Assembly: GCA_937958815.1 (NCBI GenBank)
Contig: CALGMR010000006.1
Span: 1-64,000, forward strand
Length of the DNA: 64,000 nucleotides
DNA from: an uncultured Rhizobiaceae group bacterium
GTDB lineage: Bacteria > Pseudomonadota > Alphaproteobacteria > Rhizobiales > Rhizobiaceae
Reading direction: 5' to 3'
In this document: piece by piece, positions 17,559 through 27,480 of the stretch
Layout of the letters: each line of letters opens with the position of its first letter
Numbering within the stretch: the first letter of the stretch is position 1
The notes under the pieces: model-generated
Seen by the model: the letters and a program-made list of their open reading frames with translations, nothing else
Told to the model about the DNA's origin: nothing
Database searches by the model: none
Made by a program: the position numbers and the translations under genes

Positions 17559-19844
17559 CTAGAACTTTCCGTTTTTCGGGAAGCCTTTTGGAACCATGCG
17601 GCCAGCTTGTGCCCGTTCGCCTATATATTCCATCAACTCTTCAGCAGAACGGGTATGCGTTCTATCGGCACTGTCTGTCCAACTCAAACCTGTTGAAAGT
17701 TTAAACGCGCTGACGTCTTTAATGCCGCCATCTTTGTATTTTTGCAGCCGCACACCCTTGCCGCGCCCCATTTCGGGCACTTGGTCCAATGGGACAATAA
17801 TGAGCTTTCGGTTTTCGCCAACAACAGCCAAATGATCTGGGGCATCATCACCAGTTTCCACGGTGTTGCAGATTACCGCTTCTGCAGGCACAGAGACATT
17901 CAGGACTTGCTTGCCCTTGCGTGTGTTGGCAATCACGTCTGCTTCTGCCACCACGAACCCATTGCCCAAGGTTGAAGCGACCAAGCGTTTGCGGCCAGGT
18001 TTGTGAACAAACACGCTGACGATATCCGCATCATTGTCCATATCCACCATAATGCGAACGGGTTCACCATGCCCCCTGCCACCGGGCAATTTATCGCCTT
18101 GTATCGTGTAGAATTTTCCTGCGGTGGTGAACATAAGAATGCGATCAGTGGTCTCTGCGTGGAACGCTGTTTTCAGCCTGTCGCCTTCTTTGAAAGTCAA
18201 GGTGCTGAAATCTGCCGCATGGCCCCGCAATGCGCGTATCCAACCTTTTTCTGAAACAACCACTGTGATCGGTTCTTTCTCGATCATGGCTTGTTGAACC
18301 GCTTCCATGTCGATCTCAACAGCTTCGGCAAATGTCGTTCTGCGCGCACCCAACTCGGTGTCTTTGCCGAACTTCTTTTTGGTTTGGCCTATTTCCCAAG
18401 CAATCGTTTTCCACTGCGCTTCTTCGCTGGCCAAAAGCGCATCAATGCCCGCTTTTTCCTCCAACAATGCTTCGTTTTCTTGACGAATTTCCATTTCTTC
18501 CAATTTGTGCAAGCGGCGCAAACGCAGGTTCAAAATGGCTTCTGCTTGATTTTCAGTAATTTCAAACCGCGCGATCAAAGCTTGTTTTGGAAAGTCTTCG
18601 GTTCGAATAATGCGGATCACTTCATCGATGTTCAAAAAGGCAACGAGATAGCCGCCCAAAACTTCTAGGCGTTTTTCGATCTGGCCAAGACGATGCTTTG
18701 ATCGACGCACCAACACATCTTTGCGGTGGTCTAACCATTCTTTCAGCACATCGCGAATGCTGAGAACCTTGGGCACTTTCCCGCCTGACAACACATTCAT
18801 GTTGAGCGGGAAGCGCGTTTCCAAATCGGTGGAACGGAACAATTGTTCCATTAAAAGATTTTCGTCAATTGAACGCGACTTCGGTTCCAAGACGATACGA
18901 ATGTCTTCTGCGCTTTCGTCACGGATGTCGGCCAGCAAAGGCAGTTTTTTCGCCAGCAGCAGCTCGGCCGTTTTCTCAATCAGTTTGGATTTTTGTACCT
19001 GATAGGGAATTTCAGTGATGACAATTTGCCAAGTGCCCCTGCCCGTGTCTTCTTTTTCCCAACGGGCACGGGTGCGGAAACCTCCCTTACCCGTTTTGTA
19101 GGCTTCAAGAATGTTTTCGCGAGTTTCAACAATCACCCCACCAGTGGGGAAATCTGGGCCTGGTATGAATTCCACCAGTTTATCAAAGCCTGCATTGGGA
19201 AATTTGATAAGGTGCAATGCCGCATTGCAGAGTTCTTCAGCGTTGTGCGGCGGAATGTTGGTGGCCATACCCACCGCAATACCCGCCGACCCGTTTGCCA
19301 AAAGATTGGGAAATGCACCTGGCAGGACCACCGGTTCTGTATCAGCTTCATCATAATTCGGGCGGAAATCGACGGCGTCTTCGGTAATGCCTTCCAAAAT
19401 CGACGTGGCAACGGAAGTCATTCGCGCTTCAGTATAACGCATGGCGGCTGGGTTATCGCCGTCAATATTGCCAAAATTGCCCTGTCCATCCACAAGCGGA
19501 TAGCGCTGGGCGAAATCCTGACTCAAACGCACGAGTGCATCATAGACAGACTGATCACCGTGAGGGTGATATTTACCGATCACATCACCGACAATACGCG
19601 CGCATTTCTTGAATGCCGTTTCTGGATTGAGCTTCAGCTCGCGCATGGCATGCAAAATGCGTCTATGCACAGGTTTCAAACCATCGCGCACGTCTGGCAG
19701 TGCCCTGCCCATGATCGTGGACAAAGCATAGGCCAGATACCGCTCTTCAAGAGCGCTCTTTAAGTCAATCGGTTCGATTCCGTCTCCAGAACCACCGTCA
19801 GAACCTGATCCGCCTGCTGGCGGGTGAATCGCATCGTTTCCCAT
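17559..19844 (-). CDS. parC: DNA topoisomerase IV subunit A
   Basis: The decatenating type II topoisomerase subunit that cuts and rejoins DNA. 761 residues. The N-terminal breakage-reunion domain shows [20 protein letters not shown], the quinolone-region segment [17 protein letters not shown], and the catalytic Tyr in [12 protein letters not shown]. The C-terminal part has beta-propeller-like repeats. A Gly/Ser-rich N-terminal linker ([15 protein letters not shown]) precedes the conserved start. It is a single gene, read away from the divergent secreted-protein gene at 19992. parE is not in the window. Confidence 0.96.
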   Translation of the reverse strand: MGNDAIHPPAGGSGSDGGSGDGIEPIDLKSALEERYLAYALSTIMGRALPDVRDGLKPVHRRILHAMRELKLNPETAFKKCARIVGDVIGKYHPHGDQSVYDALVRLSQDFAQRYPLVDGQGNFGNIDGDNPAAMRYTEARMTSVATSILEGITEDAVDFRPNYDEADTEPVVLPGAFPNLLANGSAGIAVGMATNIPPHNAEELCNAALHLIKFPNAGFDKLVEFIPGPDFPTGGVIVETRENILEAYKTGKGGFRTRARWEKEDTGRGTWQIVITEIPYQVQKSKLIEKTAELLLAKKLPLLADIRDESAEDIRIVLEPKSRSIDENLLMEQLFRSTDLETRFPLNMNVLSGGKVPKVLSIRDVLKEWLDHRKDVLVRRSKHRLGQIEKRLEVLGGYLVAFLNIDEVIRIIRTEDFPKQALIARFEITENQAEAILNLRLRRLHKLEEMEIRQENEALLEEKAGIDALLASEEAQWKTIAWEIGQTKKKFGKDTELGARRTTFAEAVEIDMEAVQQAMIEKEPITVVVSEKGWIRALRGHAADFSTLTFKEGDRLKTAFHAETTDRILMFTTAGKFYTIQGDKLPGGRGHGEPVRIMVDMDNDADIVSVFVHKPGRKRLVASTLGNGFVVAEADVIANTRKGKQVLNVSVPAEAVICNTVETGDDAPDHLAVVGENRKLIIVPLDQVPEMGRGKGVRLQKYKDGGIKDVSAFKLSTGLSWTDSADRTHTRSAEELMEYIGERAQAGRMVPKGFPKNGKF

Positions 19845-19991
19845 ATGTTCCCGATACCGTTTTCATGACAAATGGACAAGTCGCAAGCTGCTTGGGGCAA
19901 AAACAGTCACCAACTGTGCGACAAGTCACTTTCTCTCCACGATCTTAGCGCTAAGGTGCGTATGAGATTCCATTACAATGAGAGATAGTCG

Positions 19992-21500
19992 ATGTCGCCA
20001 ATTTTGCCACGCCCCACCTTGAAAAGAAAATCTCTGCCTGCAATTGCCGCTTTTGCAATCGCATTGGCGGGAACCACTGTTTCAGCTCAAGCTTTGGAGG
20101 GAAAAGCGCTTTTTGAAAAGCTTTTCAAAGACGGCACCAAAATCTCCTATAGCCAAATTTCTGAATCTGCAGGTGGTTCGTTTTCAGCCACCGGCGTCAA
20201 AATTGAGTACGCTGGCGGCGATCGTGTCTCCACCATCCAAGGGCTGGATGTGAAAGCTTTGAGAGAAACTGGCGACGGACGACTGGCTTTCGATTCGATC
20301 AGCGCCACAGAATTGACAGGCAAAGCACGCGGCAATGGCGGGCCTTTTACGATTGAAGGACTTTCCCTGACTGATTCTGAAATTCCTTACAAAATCTGGC
20401 AGGACGGCCTGACGGCGGAAGAAAAGAAGCAACGCATCAAAATTGGTGCTCTAGCCCTCACTGGCTTCAGCGCTCAACAACGACGCGGCGACACGTTCAA
20501 TGTGGGAAGTATGAACCTGCAAAATGCTGATGTTCCACTGGATTGGCAATACGACCCTGCCTCTGGTGTCAGTGCAAGCACGGCCGCAGCACCGATGACA
20601 TTCGACTTATTTGCATTGGCCGAACTTTCTGGCAGCACCAGCCAAGGCGTTAGCTGGGACGTGGCAAACATTACAATTGATGGTGCGAATATCCCCACCA
20701 GCATTGGAGCCAGCGTTGACCAATGGATGAAGGTTTATAGATCTGTTAGTGTTGGCAAGATCACCGCTGCACTTGGCGATATGCAAGTGTTCTCTATGGA
20801 CTCTATGACTGGGACGATAGGAAAACCAGATGGCGAAGGCACTATCCCGTCAAACAGCGAAATCAAAAACATCAATGTCAATTTGAAAGCTCTGCCTGAC
20901 CCACAGGCAAAAGCTATCGCGCAACAACTCGGCTATGAGACTGTTCAAATTGATATGGTGGGCGACGGAACCTACAATCCAAGTTCTGGTGCTCTTGGCA
21001 TCCAAAACTTCGCCATGAATTTCAAAGACATGGCCGACCTCAATCTCACCTACAATATGACGGGCTATACGAAGGACGTGGCAAACGCATTGCAGCAGGC
21101 GCAGGTGAAAATTGCTGGTGGTGCAAATCCGCAAACATCTTATGCGGAGCTGTTGCCAATTTTATCCAACTTGAAGTTGGACGACTTTAAATTTGGGTTG
21201 ACCGACAAGTCACTCACAGGTCGGTTGCTGGATTTTCAGGCGAAACAAATGGGCACAACAGGTGATCAGTTGGCGCAAGGGGCACCGATGATGATTGGTC
21301 TTGGAATGGGCGGACTGAACATGCCTGAATTCACTGAAATGGTGACGAAAGCTGTTGGGTCTTTTCTGACCAATAAAGGCACTCTGACCGTTGAAGCCGC
21401 ACCTGCGGAGCCTGTATCCATCATAAACGTAGTATTGGCAGGTCAAGCAGACCCGACGAAAGTTCCTGAAATGCTGAACCTGCAAATCTCAGGCAAATAG
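19992..21500 (+). CDS. large exported protein of unknown function
   Basis: 502 residues with an N-terminal signal peptide (KRKSLPAIAAFAIALAGTTVSAQA, likely cleavage after AQA). The rest is rich in Gly, Ser, Thr and alternating beta-like strands, with repeated phrases such as INVNLKALPDPQ and NLTYNMTGYTKD, but no catalytic or metal motif that I recognise. I do not know the family; the beta-rich pattern without cysteines suggests a periplasmic or outer-membrane-associated structure. It is divergent from parC and is followed by a strong hairpin terminator. Confidence 0.75.
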   Translation: MSPILPRPTLKRKSLPAIAAFAIALAGTTVSAQALEGKALFEKLFKDGTKISYSQISESAGGSFSATGVKIEYAGGDRVSTIQGLDVKALRETGDGRLAFDSISATELTGKARGNGGPFTIEGLSLTDSEIPYKIWQDGLTAEEKKQRIKIGALALTGFSAQQRRGDTFNVGSMNLQNADVPLDWQYDPASGVSASTAAAPMTFDLFALAELSGSTSQGVSWDVANITIDGANIPTSIGASVDQWMKVYRSVSVGKITAALGDMQVFSMDSMTGTIGKPDGEGTIPSNSEIKNINVNLKALPDPQAKAIAQQLGYETVQIDMVGDGTYNPSSGALGIQNFAMNFKDMADLNLTYNMTGYTKDVANALQQAQVKIAGGANPQTSYAELLPILSNLKLDDFKFGLTDKSLTGRLLDFQAKQMGTTGDQLAQGAPMMIGLGMGGLNMPEFTEMVTKAVGSFLTNKGTLTVEAAPAEPVSIINVVLAGQADPTKVPEMLNLQISGK

Positions 21501-21507
21501 CCTTTCT

Positions 21508-21539
21508 CAGATCGCGGTGCACGAACGTGCCGCGATCTG
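21508..21539 (+). terminator. hairpin terminator after the exported protein gene
   Basis: CAGATCGCGG pairs perfectly with CCGCGATCTG (10 bp), with an inner CACG-AA-CGTG stem. It lies 8 nt after the stop and is followed by only a short GTTT, so termination is likely but the T-tract is weak. Confidence 0.7.
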
Positions 21540-21572
21540 GTTTGCCATGCATAAACTTGATATGTTTGCGCC

Positions 21573-22040
21573 ATGAGCAGCCAGCTTTATTCAATTCAAT
21601 GCGAAAGCCCTTTTGGGCCGTTGACCATCACTGCAAACGAAGACGCACTCGTGTCGTTGGATTGGTCTGGGTGCGAGGACGCGACAGAAACACCTCTGCT
21701 TCGCGAAGCGTCAGATCAACTGGCCGCATATTTTTCCAAACAGCTGACTGTCTTTGACCTTCCGCTCGCACCAAAAGGTGACACTTTTCAACAATCTGTC
21801 TGTCAGGCGATGCTGGAAATTCCCTATGGTGAAACAACAACCTATGGTGCAATTGCAGACAATTTGCACACATTTGGCCAACCCGTTGGCAATGCATGCG
21901 GGGCGAATTCAATACCTATCATCATCCCATGTCATCGTGTGCTGGGGGCGAAAGGGCTTGGTGGCTATTCGGGCGAAGGTGGTGTTGAACGCAAAATACA
22001 ATTGCTCAAGCACGAAGGCGGTTTTCCCTACCTGCTATGA
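21573..22040 (+). CDS. ogt: methylated-DNA-protein-cysteine methyltransferase
   Basis: A suicide DNA repair protein that removes methyl groups from O6-methylguanine. 155 residues, the short Ogt form. The acceptor cysteine is in PIIIPCHRVLG, preceded by the helix-turn-helix region (FQQSVCQAMLEIPYGETTTYGAIAD) and the Asn-hinge NACGAN (usually NPxAN). It starts MSSQLYSIQCESPFGPLTI. The last 6 nt overlap the end of the convergent LysE gene. Confidence 0.93.
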   Translation: MSSQLYSIQCESPFGPLTITANEDALVSLDWSGCEDATETPLLREASDQLAAYFSKQLTVFDLPLAPKGDTFQQSVCQAMLEIPYGETTTYGAIADNLHTFGQPVGNACGANSIPIIIPCHRVLGAKGLGGYSGEGGVERKIQLLKHEGGFPYLL

Positions 22041-22637
22041 CGTTGTTTGAAACGCCACATAGAGCGCCACCAAAACAACAGCAATCAGTGCTGCTGCCAT
22101 CACCAAATTGATGGTGCGCTGGATACGTGGTGCGAGGTTCAATTGTCCCAAACTGACCCCAGCCCACATCCAGATGATGTGAATGGGAATCCAGATCGCA
22201 TTAAGGATCAAAAATTTCAGCGCAATTTCGACGATCAAACTTTCCGGCCAAAATGGATAATTCGAAAACGTGAACACGCCAACCGCATAAGCCTTAGGGT
22301 TGAAGACCTGCAACACGATCGCGCCCCAAAAACCGGGGGGATGGGTGGCTTCAATAAAACCAATTTTTGATCCTGCCAGTGCCACGCGCGAAGCCAGATA
22401 CAAAAGATAGCCAGACGACAAAATCATAAAAACCAGTCGGATATCTTGGCGCGCCAACAGCAGCGCTGCCAGGCCCGTTGCTGCCGCCAACATGACCAGA
22501 TTGGAACCGACAAACAGCCCTGTTCCATATGCCCAAGCTGCGCGGTAGCCAAAGGCTGAACCGACGCCAGCAAGGGACAAAACACCGGGGCCTGGTGACC
22601 CGAGAATGGCAAGCAAAGCCGTTGCGAAACTCAGCAT
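22035..22637 (-). CDS. LysE-family amino acid/metabolite exporter
   Basis: A 200-residue inner-membrane protein with six hydrophobic helices and the LysE/RhtB N-terminal motif SPGPGVLSLAGVGSAFGYR after the first helix, then an AWAYGTGLFVG segment. Such proteins export amino acids, homoserine lactones or similar small compounds; the actual substrate cannot be read from sequence. It is probably monocistronic. Its tail overlaps ogt, and it stands 52 nt past the end of the secreted hydrolase gene on the same strand. Confidence 0.87.
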   Translation of the reverse strand: MLSFATALLAILGSPGPGVLSLAGVGSAFGYRAAWAYGTGLFVGSNLVMLAAATGLAALLLARQDIRLVFMILSSGYLLYLASRVALAGSKIGFIEATHPPGFWGAIVLQVFNPKAYAVGVFTFSNYPFWPESLIVEIALKFLILNAIWIPIHIIWMWAGVSLGQLNLAPRIQRTINLVMAAALIAVVLVALYVAFQTTS

Positions 22638-22689
22638 AAGCCAATCGATTCCTTACAATACGATCCTGATGGATTTTGGAACCGAATGC

Positions 22690-24015
22690 TTACTTCCCTT
22701 TTTCGAGGGTTTCAAACCGAAGTCCTTTTGCTGTGCGGTTGGGAAAACCTGCCCAATGGGTATGTTCAGGTTTGTTGGTGCCATCATCGTTTTTAGCCCA
22801 AACGCTTTTGTTGGCATCGGGCAGCAATTTCAAAAACGCATCCGCCTTTGCATCGCCCTTGATATGTTTGGCCATCCAAGCGGTGACAAAGTGCTGGGCA
22901 ATATTGTTCATGCGTGCGTTGTCCCAAACAGCATCGGTATAATGTTCAGAAACATTGAATTTGAGCGCTTCGTCAAATTTGAACGATTCCTTTGGTGCTG
23001 GCATTGGAGCGCCGGCATTGTGGTTTGCATTTTCATACGTGAGCAAAGAACGGTTTGCGTTGGTCGCATTTTGCCAGATGGCGCGAATGCCGCCTTCGTA
23101 GCCTGAAACATCGTCTACAGAACCGGCGACAAATAGCATAGGACGCTCAATGCCTTTCAGGGTTTCAGCGTCCCAGAAACCAAAATTCATTCCCCAAGGT
23201 GCAAATGCCACGGCCGTTTTGATGCGCGGGTCTGACAACGCTTTATGGCTATCTGAGCCACCTTTGTGAACGCCCAGCGTTCCGTGTGGACCACCCCATG
23301 CGTAGTCGATTGATGTTTGCGTGACGCCTCCCCCCATGGTGATTACAGCGCCATAGCCGCCCATGGAATAACCGATCACCCCAGTGTTTGAGGCATCAAC
23401 CAAGCCGTTTAAAAACGAGCCACTGTCTTTGGACAACCGATCCATCTCGTTTAGTGTGAAGAGCTGATCGTAAGGTCTGTTCACCAAAGTCGATCCAAAA
23501 GCCGCTTGGGTGCGATAAGTCGATTCCAGATGATCGATAGACGCCACCACATAACCTTTGGATGCTAGATTTTCAGCTAAGTGAGACAACAAAAAGCGGT
23601 TTCCCGGATAGCCATGGGAGACGATGATCAAAGGATATTTCTCGCCTGCAGGCTTGGCATCACGCACAGCCTTACCTTGCAATTCAACTTCGGTTTTTGC
23701 ATCACGCAGATAAGCTTTTAGGGCCGTGTCACCCGTCGCGCCTTGAGCTGCAGGATACCACACTTCCAATGTGAGCTTGCGATCATAGCGGGGCAACTCG
23801 GCGGGTTTCTCAGCCTTTGGATCAATTTTGACAATATCAATCTGGTTTGGATTTGTGATTTCCAGCGTTTGCACGCCCACAGCCAAATCACCATAAGCTG
23901 CCAATTCGGGTGCGCCGGGCAATTGGGTATCAATGCGATTTTCAGCTTGTGCTGTGGTCAAAGCAACCGACAGTGAGAGAAGAGTGAGTGTCGAAGTCTT
24001 CGTAAGCAAACGCAT
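22690..24015 (-). CDS. exported alpha/beta hydrolase (PAF-acetylhydrolase/dienelactone hydrolase-like)
   Basis: 441 residues with a signal peptide (LLTKTSTLTLLSLSVALTTAQA, cleavage likely after AQA). The alpha/beta fold shows the oxyanion segment LIIVSHGYPGNRFLL, the nucleophile elbow GYSMGGYGA and a C-terminal acid/His pair (VAGSVDDVSGYEGG and YENANHNAG). Its length and the early VWYPA strand resemble the PAF-acetylhydrolase-like group. It probably cleaves esters or lactones in the periplasm. A perfect CCACTT-CC-AAGTGG dyad lies about 30 bp upstream of the ATG. Confidence 0.83.
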   Translation of the reverse strand: MRLLTKTSTLTLLSLSVALTTAQAENRIDTQLPGAPELAAYGDLAVGVQTLEITNPNQIDIVKIDPKAEKPAELPRYDRKLTLEVWYPAAQGATGDTALKAYLRDAKTEVELQGKAVRDAKPAGEKYPLIIVSHGYPGNRFLLSHLAENLASKGYVVASIDHLESTYRTQAAFGSTLVNRPYDQLFTLNEMDRLSKDSGSFLNGLVDASNTGVIGYSMGGYGAVITMGGGVTQTSIDYAWGGPHGTLGVHKGGSDSHKALSDPRIKTAVAFAPWGMNFGFWDAETLKGIERPMLFVAGSVDDVSGYEGGIRAIWQNATNANRSLLTYENANHNAGAPMPAPKESFKFDEALKFNVSEHYTDAVWDNARMNNIAQHFVTAWMAKHIKGDAKADAFLKLLPDANKSVWAKNDDGTNKPEHTHWAGFPNRTAKGLRFETLEKGK

Positions 24016-24043
24016 TAATTGTCTCCAATATGATCAAAGCCAT

Positions 24044-24057
24044 CCACTTCCAAGTGG
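24044..24057. promoter_or_regulatory. inverted repeat in the hydrolase 5' region
   Basis: CCACTT-CC-AAGTGG, a perfect dyad of 6+6 with a 2-bp centre, 29-42 bp upstream of the hydrolase ATG. It could be an operator or an RNA hairpin in the leader. The factor is unknown. Confidence 0.3.
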
Positions 24058-24248
24058 AAGCGTTAGGCGATTTTTTCTCGTCCTTTTGGCACGTATGAAA
24101 GGCTAGACCAGATTTGCGATCATTGGAAAGGCCTCAAATTTAAAAACTCTGACCATACATACTTTTGATAAATGCTTGAGCCAATTGCTTTTATTTACGT
24201 TTCAGCAAATGATGGTGGGGAAAGCGGCAGCTTTTAGGGGTGATAAAA

Positions 24249-24779
24249 TTGACAAGCTTTAAAGAAAACCTTCCTGAACGCATTTATCGGCTGTTGCGCG
24301 ATGCGGAGAGGCTGAATGCCGTAAACAACAGCGGTATGATAGATTCTGATCCGGAATTGGTGTTCGACAGAGTTGCATCCACAGTTGCGTTGATTTTGAA
24401 AGTGCCGGTCGCGCAAGTCACCTTTATGGATGAACATCGCCAATGGTTGAAAAGCAGCGTGGGATTTGATGCTCAGGAGCTGCCCACTGAAACTTCGTTT
24501 TGTTCTTACACACTTGAAAACACCAACAATCCAACAGTTGCGCTTGATGCAACCAAAGACGAACGGTTTGCGGATAATCCCTTTGTGAAAGACAATCCAA
24601 ATGTGCGGTTTTACGCAGGTTTTCCGATTGAGTTTCAGGGACAGGCAATCGGCACAATCTGCGCATATGACATGCAACCCCATGACAAACTGACCACTGA
24701 ACAAAGCAAGGTTTTGGTGCAATTGTCGCGGGAGGTGACGGATATTCTAGAAAAACGAGCGCAAACGAACACCGTGTGA
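24249..24779 (+). CDS. GAF-domain sensory protein
   Basis: A 176-residue protein made almost entirely of one GAF domain (about residues 30-165): FDRVASTVALILKVPVAQVTFMDEHRQWLK, FCSYTLENTNNPTVALDA, and RFYAGFPIEFQGQAIGTICAYD. It has no output domain, so it may be a partner of another signalling protein or a ligand-binding or free methionine-(R)-sulfoxide-reductase-like protein. The start is uncertain: the track uses GTG 24240, which overlaps AGGGG, whereas TTG 24249 has that AGGGG 8 nt upstream and is my choice. It faces pcp on the other strand. Confidence 0.8.
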   Translation: MTSFKENLPERIYRLLRDAERLNAVNNSGMIDSDPELVFDRVASTVALILKVPVAQVTFMDEHRQWLKSSVGFDAQELPTETSFCSYTLENTNNPTVALDATKDERFADNPFVKDNPNVRFYAGFPIEFQGQAIGTICAYDMQPHDKLTTEQSKVLVQLSREVTDILEKRAQTNTV

Positions 24780-24807
24780 TTGGAAATAACACAGAAACGA
24801 AGCGCCT

Positions 24808-25467
24808 CTATTTATCTTGAACGGGCGAACTCATATTATGCTCAAGTGCGGCGACTGATTGCTCAATTGTGATCTGCGCAGCCTTTAACAAATCCTGCTT
24901 GGTCAAGCAGAATTGCCCCGCCGTGTTATGCCCACGCGTTTGTGCCAACAAAGGCACGTGTATGAAGCCCGTGAGGTTAGCCTTCAATGCGCTGCAAAGC
25001 CCTGCCCGGGTCAGATAAAAAATGTAATTGCACAAATATCCACCCGCATCGTCCGACCATTGGACAGGCAAATTTTGCACTTCCAACTCTGCGGCAATCG
25101 CGGCCAATGGAAGCCCGGATGCCAGCTCGGATGCACCTTTGCAAATCGTCTTTTGTGACGGAGCTTCGCCTGAATTGTCCACACGGTTTGCCGCAATCTC
25201 ATTGCGTGCGACACGCTCCAGCCGAATGCCTGTCGCTTCGGCCGCCAAGCCAAAATTGATCACGATATGGGGATCAAAATCCTGCGCCAAATCGTTGAGC
25301 GCATCGCCAACAGCTGCATAATCGACAGGAATTATGGCTGATCGCAGCTCACAAATGTGAGTCAAATCAGAAGGTTGGAGCGTTTCGATCAACCATTGAG
25401 TCGGGTTCACAGGTGCACCTGGAAAAGGCGGAAATCCTGTGATGAGAACGCGCGGTCGATCTGGCAC
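24808..25467 (-). CDS. pcp: pyrrolidone-carboxylate (pyroglutamyl) peptidase
   Basis: A cysteine peptidase that removes N-terminal pyroglutamate from peptides. 219 residues, normal for the family. The catalytic triad positions are visible: Glu in IRLERVARN, Cys in SDDAGGYLCNYIFY, and His in TGFIHVPLL. The N-terminus LITGFPPFPGAPVNP is typical. The start is GTG at 25467 with AGG 9 nt upstream. It lies 12 nt after the aspS stop on the same strand, so probably read-through from aspS. Confidence 0.92.
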   Translation of the reverse strand: MPDRPRVLITGFPPFPGAPVNPTQWLIETLQPSDLTHICELRSAIIPVDYAAVGDALNDLAQDFDPHIVINFGLAAEATGIRLERVARNEIAANRVDNSGEAPSQKTICKGASELASGLPLAAIAAELEVQNLPVQWSDDAGGYLCNYIFYLTRAGLCSALKANLTGFIHVPLLAQTRGHNTAGQFCLTKQDLLKAAQITIEQSVAALEHNMSSPVQDK

Positions 25468-25479
25468 GTTAAACCTGCC

Positions 25480-27264
25480 CTATTCTTTGGGCAGGTTTAG
25501 CTTCAGGTGGAGGTCTTTGAGTTGAGGTTTATCCACTTCACCCGGTGCGCCCATCAACAAGTCTTTGGCTTGTTGGTTCATCGGGAACATGGTGATTTCG
25601 CGCAGGTTCTTCGTGCCACACAACAACATTACGATACGGTCGACACCAGCGGCCATTCCGCCATGGGGTGGCGCGCCGTATTGGAATGCGCGGTAAAGGC
25701 CACCAAAACGTTCTTCTACCACGTCTTTGCTGAGACCTGTGATTTCAAACGCTTTGACCATGGTTTCAGGCAAGTGGTTGCGAATACCACCAGACGCGAT
25801 TTCAAAACCATTGCACACCATATCGTATTGCATGGCATCAATGGTGAGTGGATCTTGGTTTTCCAAAGCGTCCAAGCCGCCTTTTGGCATTGAGAACGGG
25901 TTGTGACCAAACTCCACTTTCTTGTTTTCTTCGTCCCACTCGTAAAATGGGAAGTCGACAATCCAGCAGAACTTGAAGGCGTTCTCATCGATCAAGCCAG
26001 CCTGCTCACCAGCGCGGTTGCGCGCCTCACCTGCAAAACTTGCAAACTTTGCGGGATCGCCTGCTGCGAAGAATACAGCATCACCCAATTCCAGACCGAG
26101 TTGCTGGCGGATGGCCTCTGCGCGTTCTTCACCAATGTTTTTGGCGATTGGGCCAGCAGCTTCAAACTTGCCTTCCAACTCGCGCCAGAAAATATAGCCC
26201 ATGCCCGGCTGGCCTTCGCTTTGCGCCCATGAGTTCATACGGTCGCAATGTTTGCGGCTGCCGGCGCCTTTGGTCGGGATCGCCCAAACTTGGTTTTTCG
26301 GGTCAGCGTCCAAAATGCCAGCAAACACGCCAAAGCCTGAACCGCGGAAATGCTCAGATACGTCTTGCATTTCAATCGGGTTGCGTAGGTCTGGCTTGTC
26401 GGAACCATATTTGCGAATGGCTTCGGCATGGGGAATGCGCGGCCAGTTTTTATCGACAGATTTCCCATCAGCAAAAGCTTCAAACACTTCTGTGATGACA
26501 GGTTCCATCGTTGCCAGAACGTCTTCTTGCTCAACAAAACTCATTTCGAGGTCGAGCTGATAGAATTCACCGGGCAAACGGTCGGCGCGCGGGTCTTCAT
26601 CGCGGAAACAAGGGGCGATCTGGAAGTAGCGGTCAAAGCCGGACATCATGATCAACTGTTTGTACTGCTGGGGCGCCTGCGGCAAAGCGTAGAACTGACC
26701 CGGGTGCAAACGACTTGGCACGAGAAAGTCGCGCGCGCCTTCTGGCGAAGATGCCGTCAAAATTGGTGTTGAAAACTCATTGAAGCCAACTGCATTCATG
26801 CGTTGGCGCATGTCAGCGATAATCGCCTGACGCTTCATGATGTTTTTGTGCAGTGTGTCACGGCGCAAATCGAGGAACCGGTATTTCAGACGAATGTCTT
26901 CTGGATATTCTTGCTCACCAAAAACAGGCATCGGCAATTCAGCCGCCTTTGAAAGAACTTCAATCTCACGGGCATAGATTTCAATATCGCCTGTGGGCAG
27001 TTCTTTGTTCACCGTCTCCTCGGAACGCGCTTTCACGTCACCATCAATTTTGATCACCCATTCAGAGCGCACAGTCTCTGCGGTGGCGAAGCCTGCGGAA
27101 TCTGGATCAATTACCACCTGCGTGATGCCGTAATGGTCGCGCAAATCGATAAACAACACGCCACCATGATCTCGAACCCGGTGAACCCAGCCTGAGAGAC
27201 GCGTTGTGCTTCCAACGTCTGACGCGCGAAGGTCGGCACAAGAATGACTGCGATAGCGATGCAT
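25480..27264 (-). CDS. aspS: aspartyl-tRNA synthetase (possibly non-discriminating)
   Basis: Class II aminoacyl-tRNA synthetase of 594 residues: N-terminal OB-fold anticodon domain ([22 protein letters not shown]), motif 2 ([19 protein letters not shown]), the GAD insertion domain, and motif 3 with [14 protein letters not shown] start at the ATG at 27264 (MHRYRSHSC), with AGGAC 7 nt upstream, not 27339. Whether it also charges tRNA-Asn cannot be told without knowing if asnS or gatCAB is present in the genome. pcp follows 12 nt downstream. Confidence 0.96.
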   Translation of the reverse strand: MHRYRSHSCADLRASDVGSTTRLSGWVHRVRDHGGVLFIDLRDHYGITQVVIDPDSAGFATAETVRSEWVIKIDGDVKARSEETVNKELPTGDIEIYAREIEVLSKAAELPMPVFGEQEYPEDIRLKYRFLDLRRDTLHKNIMKRQAIIADMRQRMNAVGFNEFSTPILTASSPEGARDFLVPSRLHPGQFYALPQAPQQYKQLIMMSGFDRYFQIAPCFRDEDPRADRLPGEFYQLDLEMSFVEQEDVLATMEPVITEVFEAFADGKSVDKNWPRIPHAEAIRKYGSDKPDLRNPIEMQDVSEHFRGSGFGVFAGILDADPKNQVWAIPTKGAGSRKHCDRMNSWAQSEGQPGMGYIFWRELEGKFEAAGPIAKNIGEERAEAIRQQLGLELGDAVFFAAGDPAKFASFAGEARNRAGEQAGLIDENAFKFCWIVDFPFYEWDEENKKVEFGHNPFSMPKGGLDALENQDPLTIDAMQYDMVCNGFEIASGGIRNHLPETMVKAFEITGLSKDVVEERFGGLYRAFQYGAPPHGGMAAGVDRIVMLLCGTKNLREITMFPMNQQAKDLLMGAPGEVDKPQLKDLHLKLNLPKE

Positions 27265-27480
27265 GGGATTGTCCTGCAATTTAAATGGGTATTTGGATTG
27301 CCCACAAATAGGCAATTCTGGTTGGGCGGGTTTGGCCATGAGATACAGTTAAAGTCAAGGTTTGAGCGCCGCTGAAGGTCTGCAGAAACCAAAAAACGAC
27401 AATTCAGCCGCATTCTTTGCAAGACAAGCGTTTGAGACAGGCATAAGCTCGTGGGAACCATTGCCTGAAAGTCTCCCACG

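Noticed and set aside
18993-19763. 256-codon plus-strand ORF
   Set aside because: It lies antisense to the well-supported parC gene, and its sequence has no recognisable domain; it is a shadow of the real frame.
24240-24248. GTG start at 24240 for the GAF gene
   Set aside because: The GTG overlaps the AGGGG ribosome site itself; the TTG at 24249 fits the spacing better.
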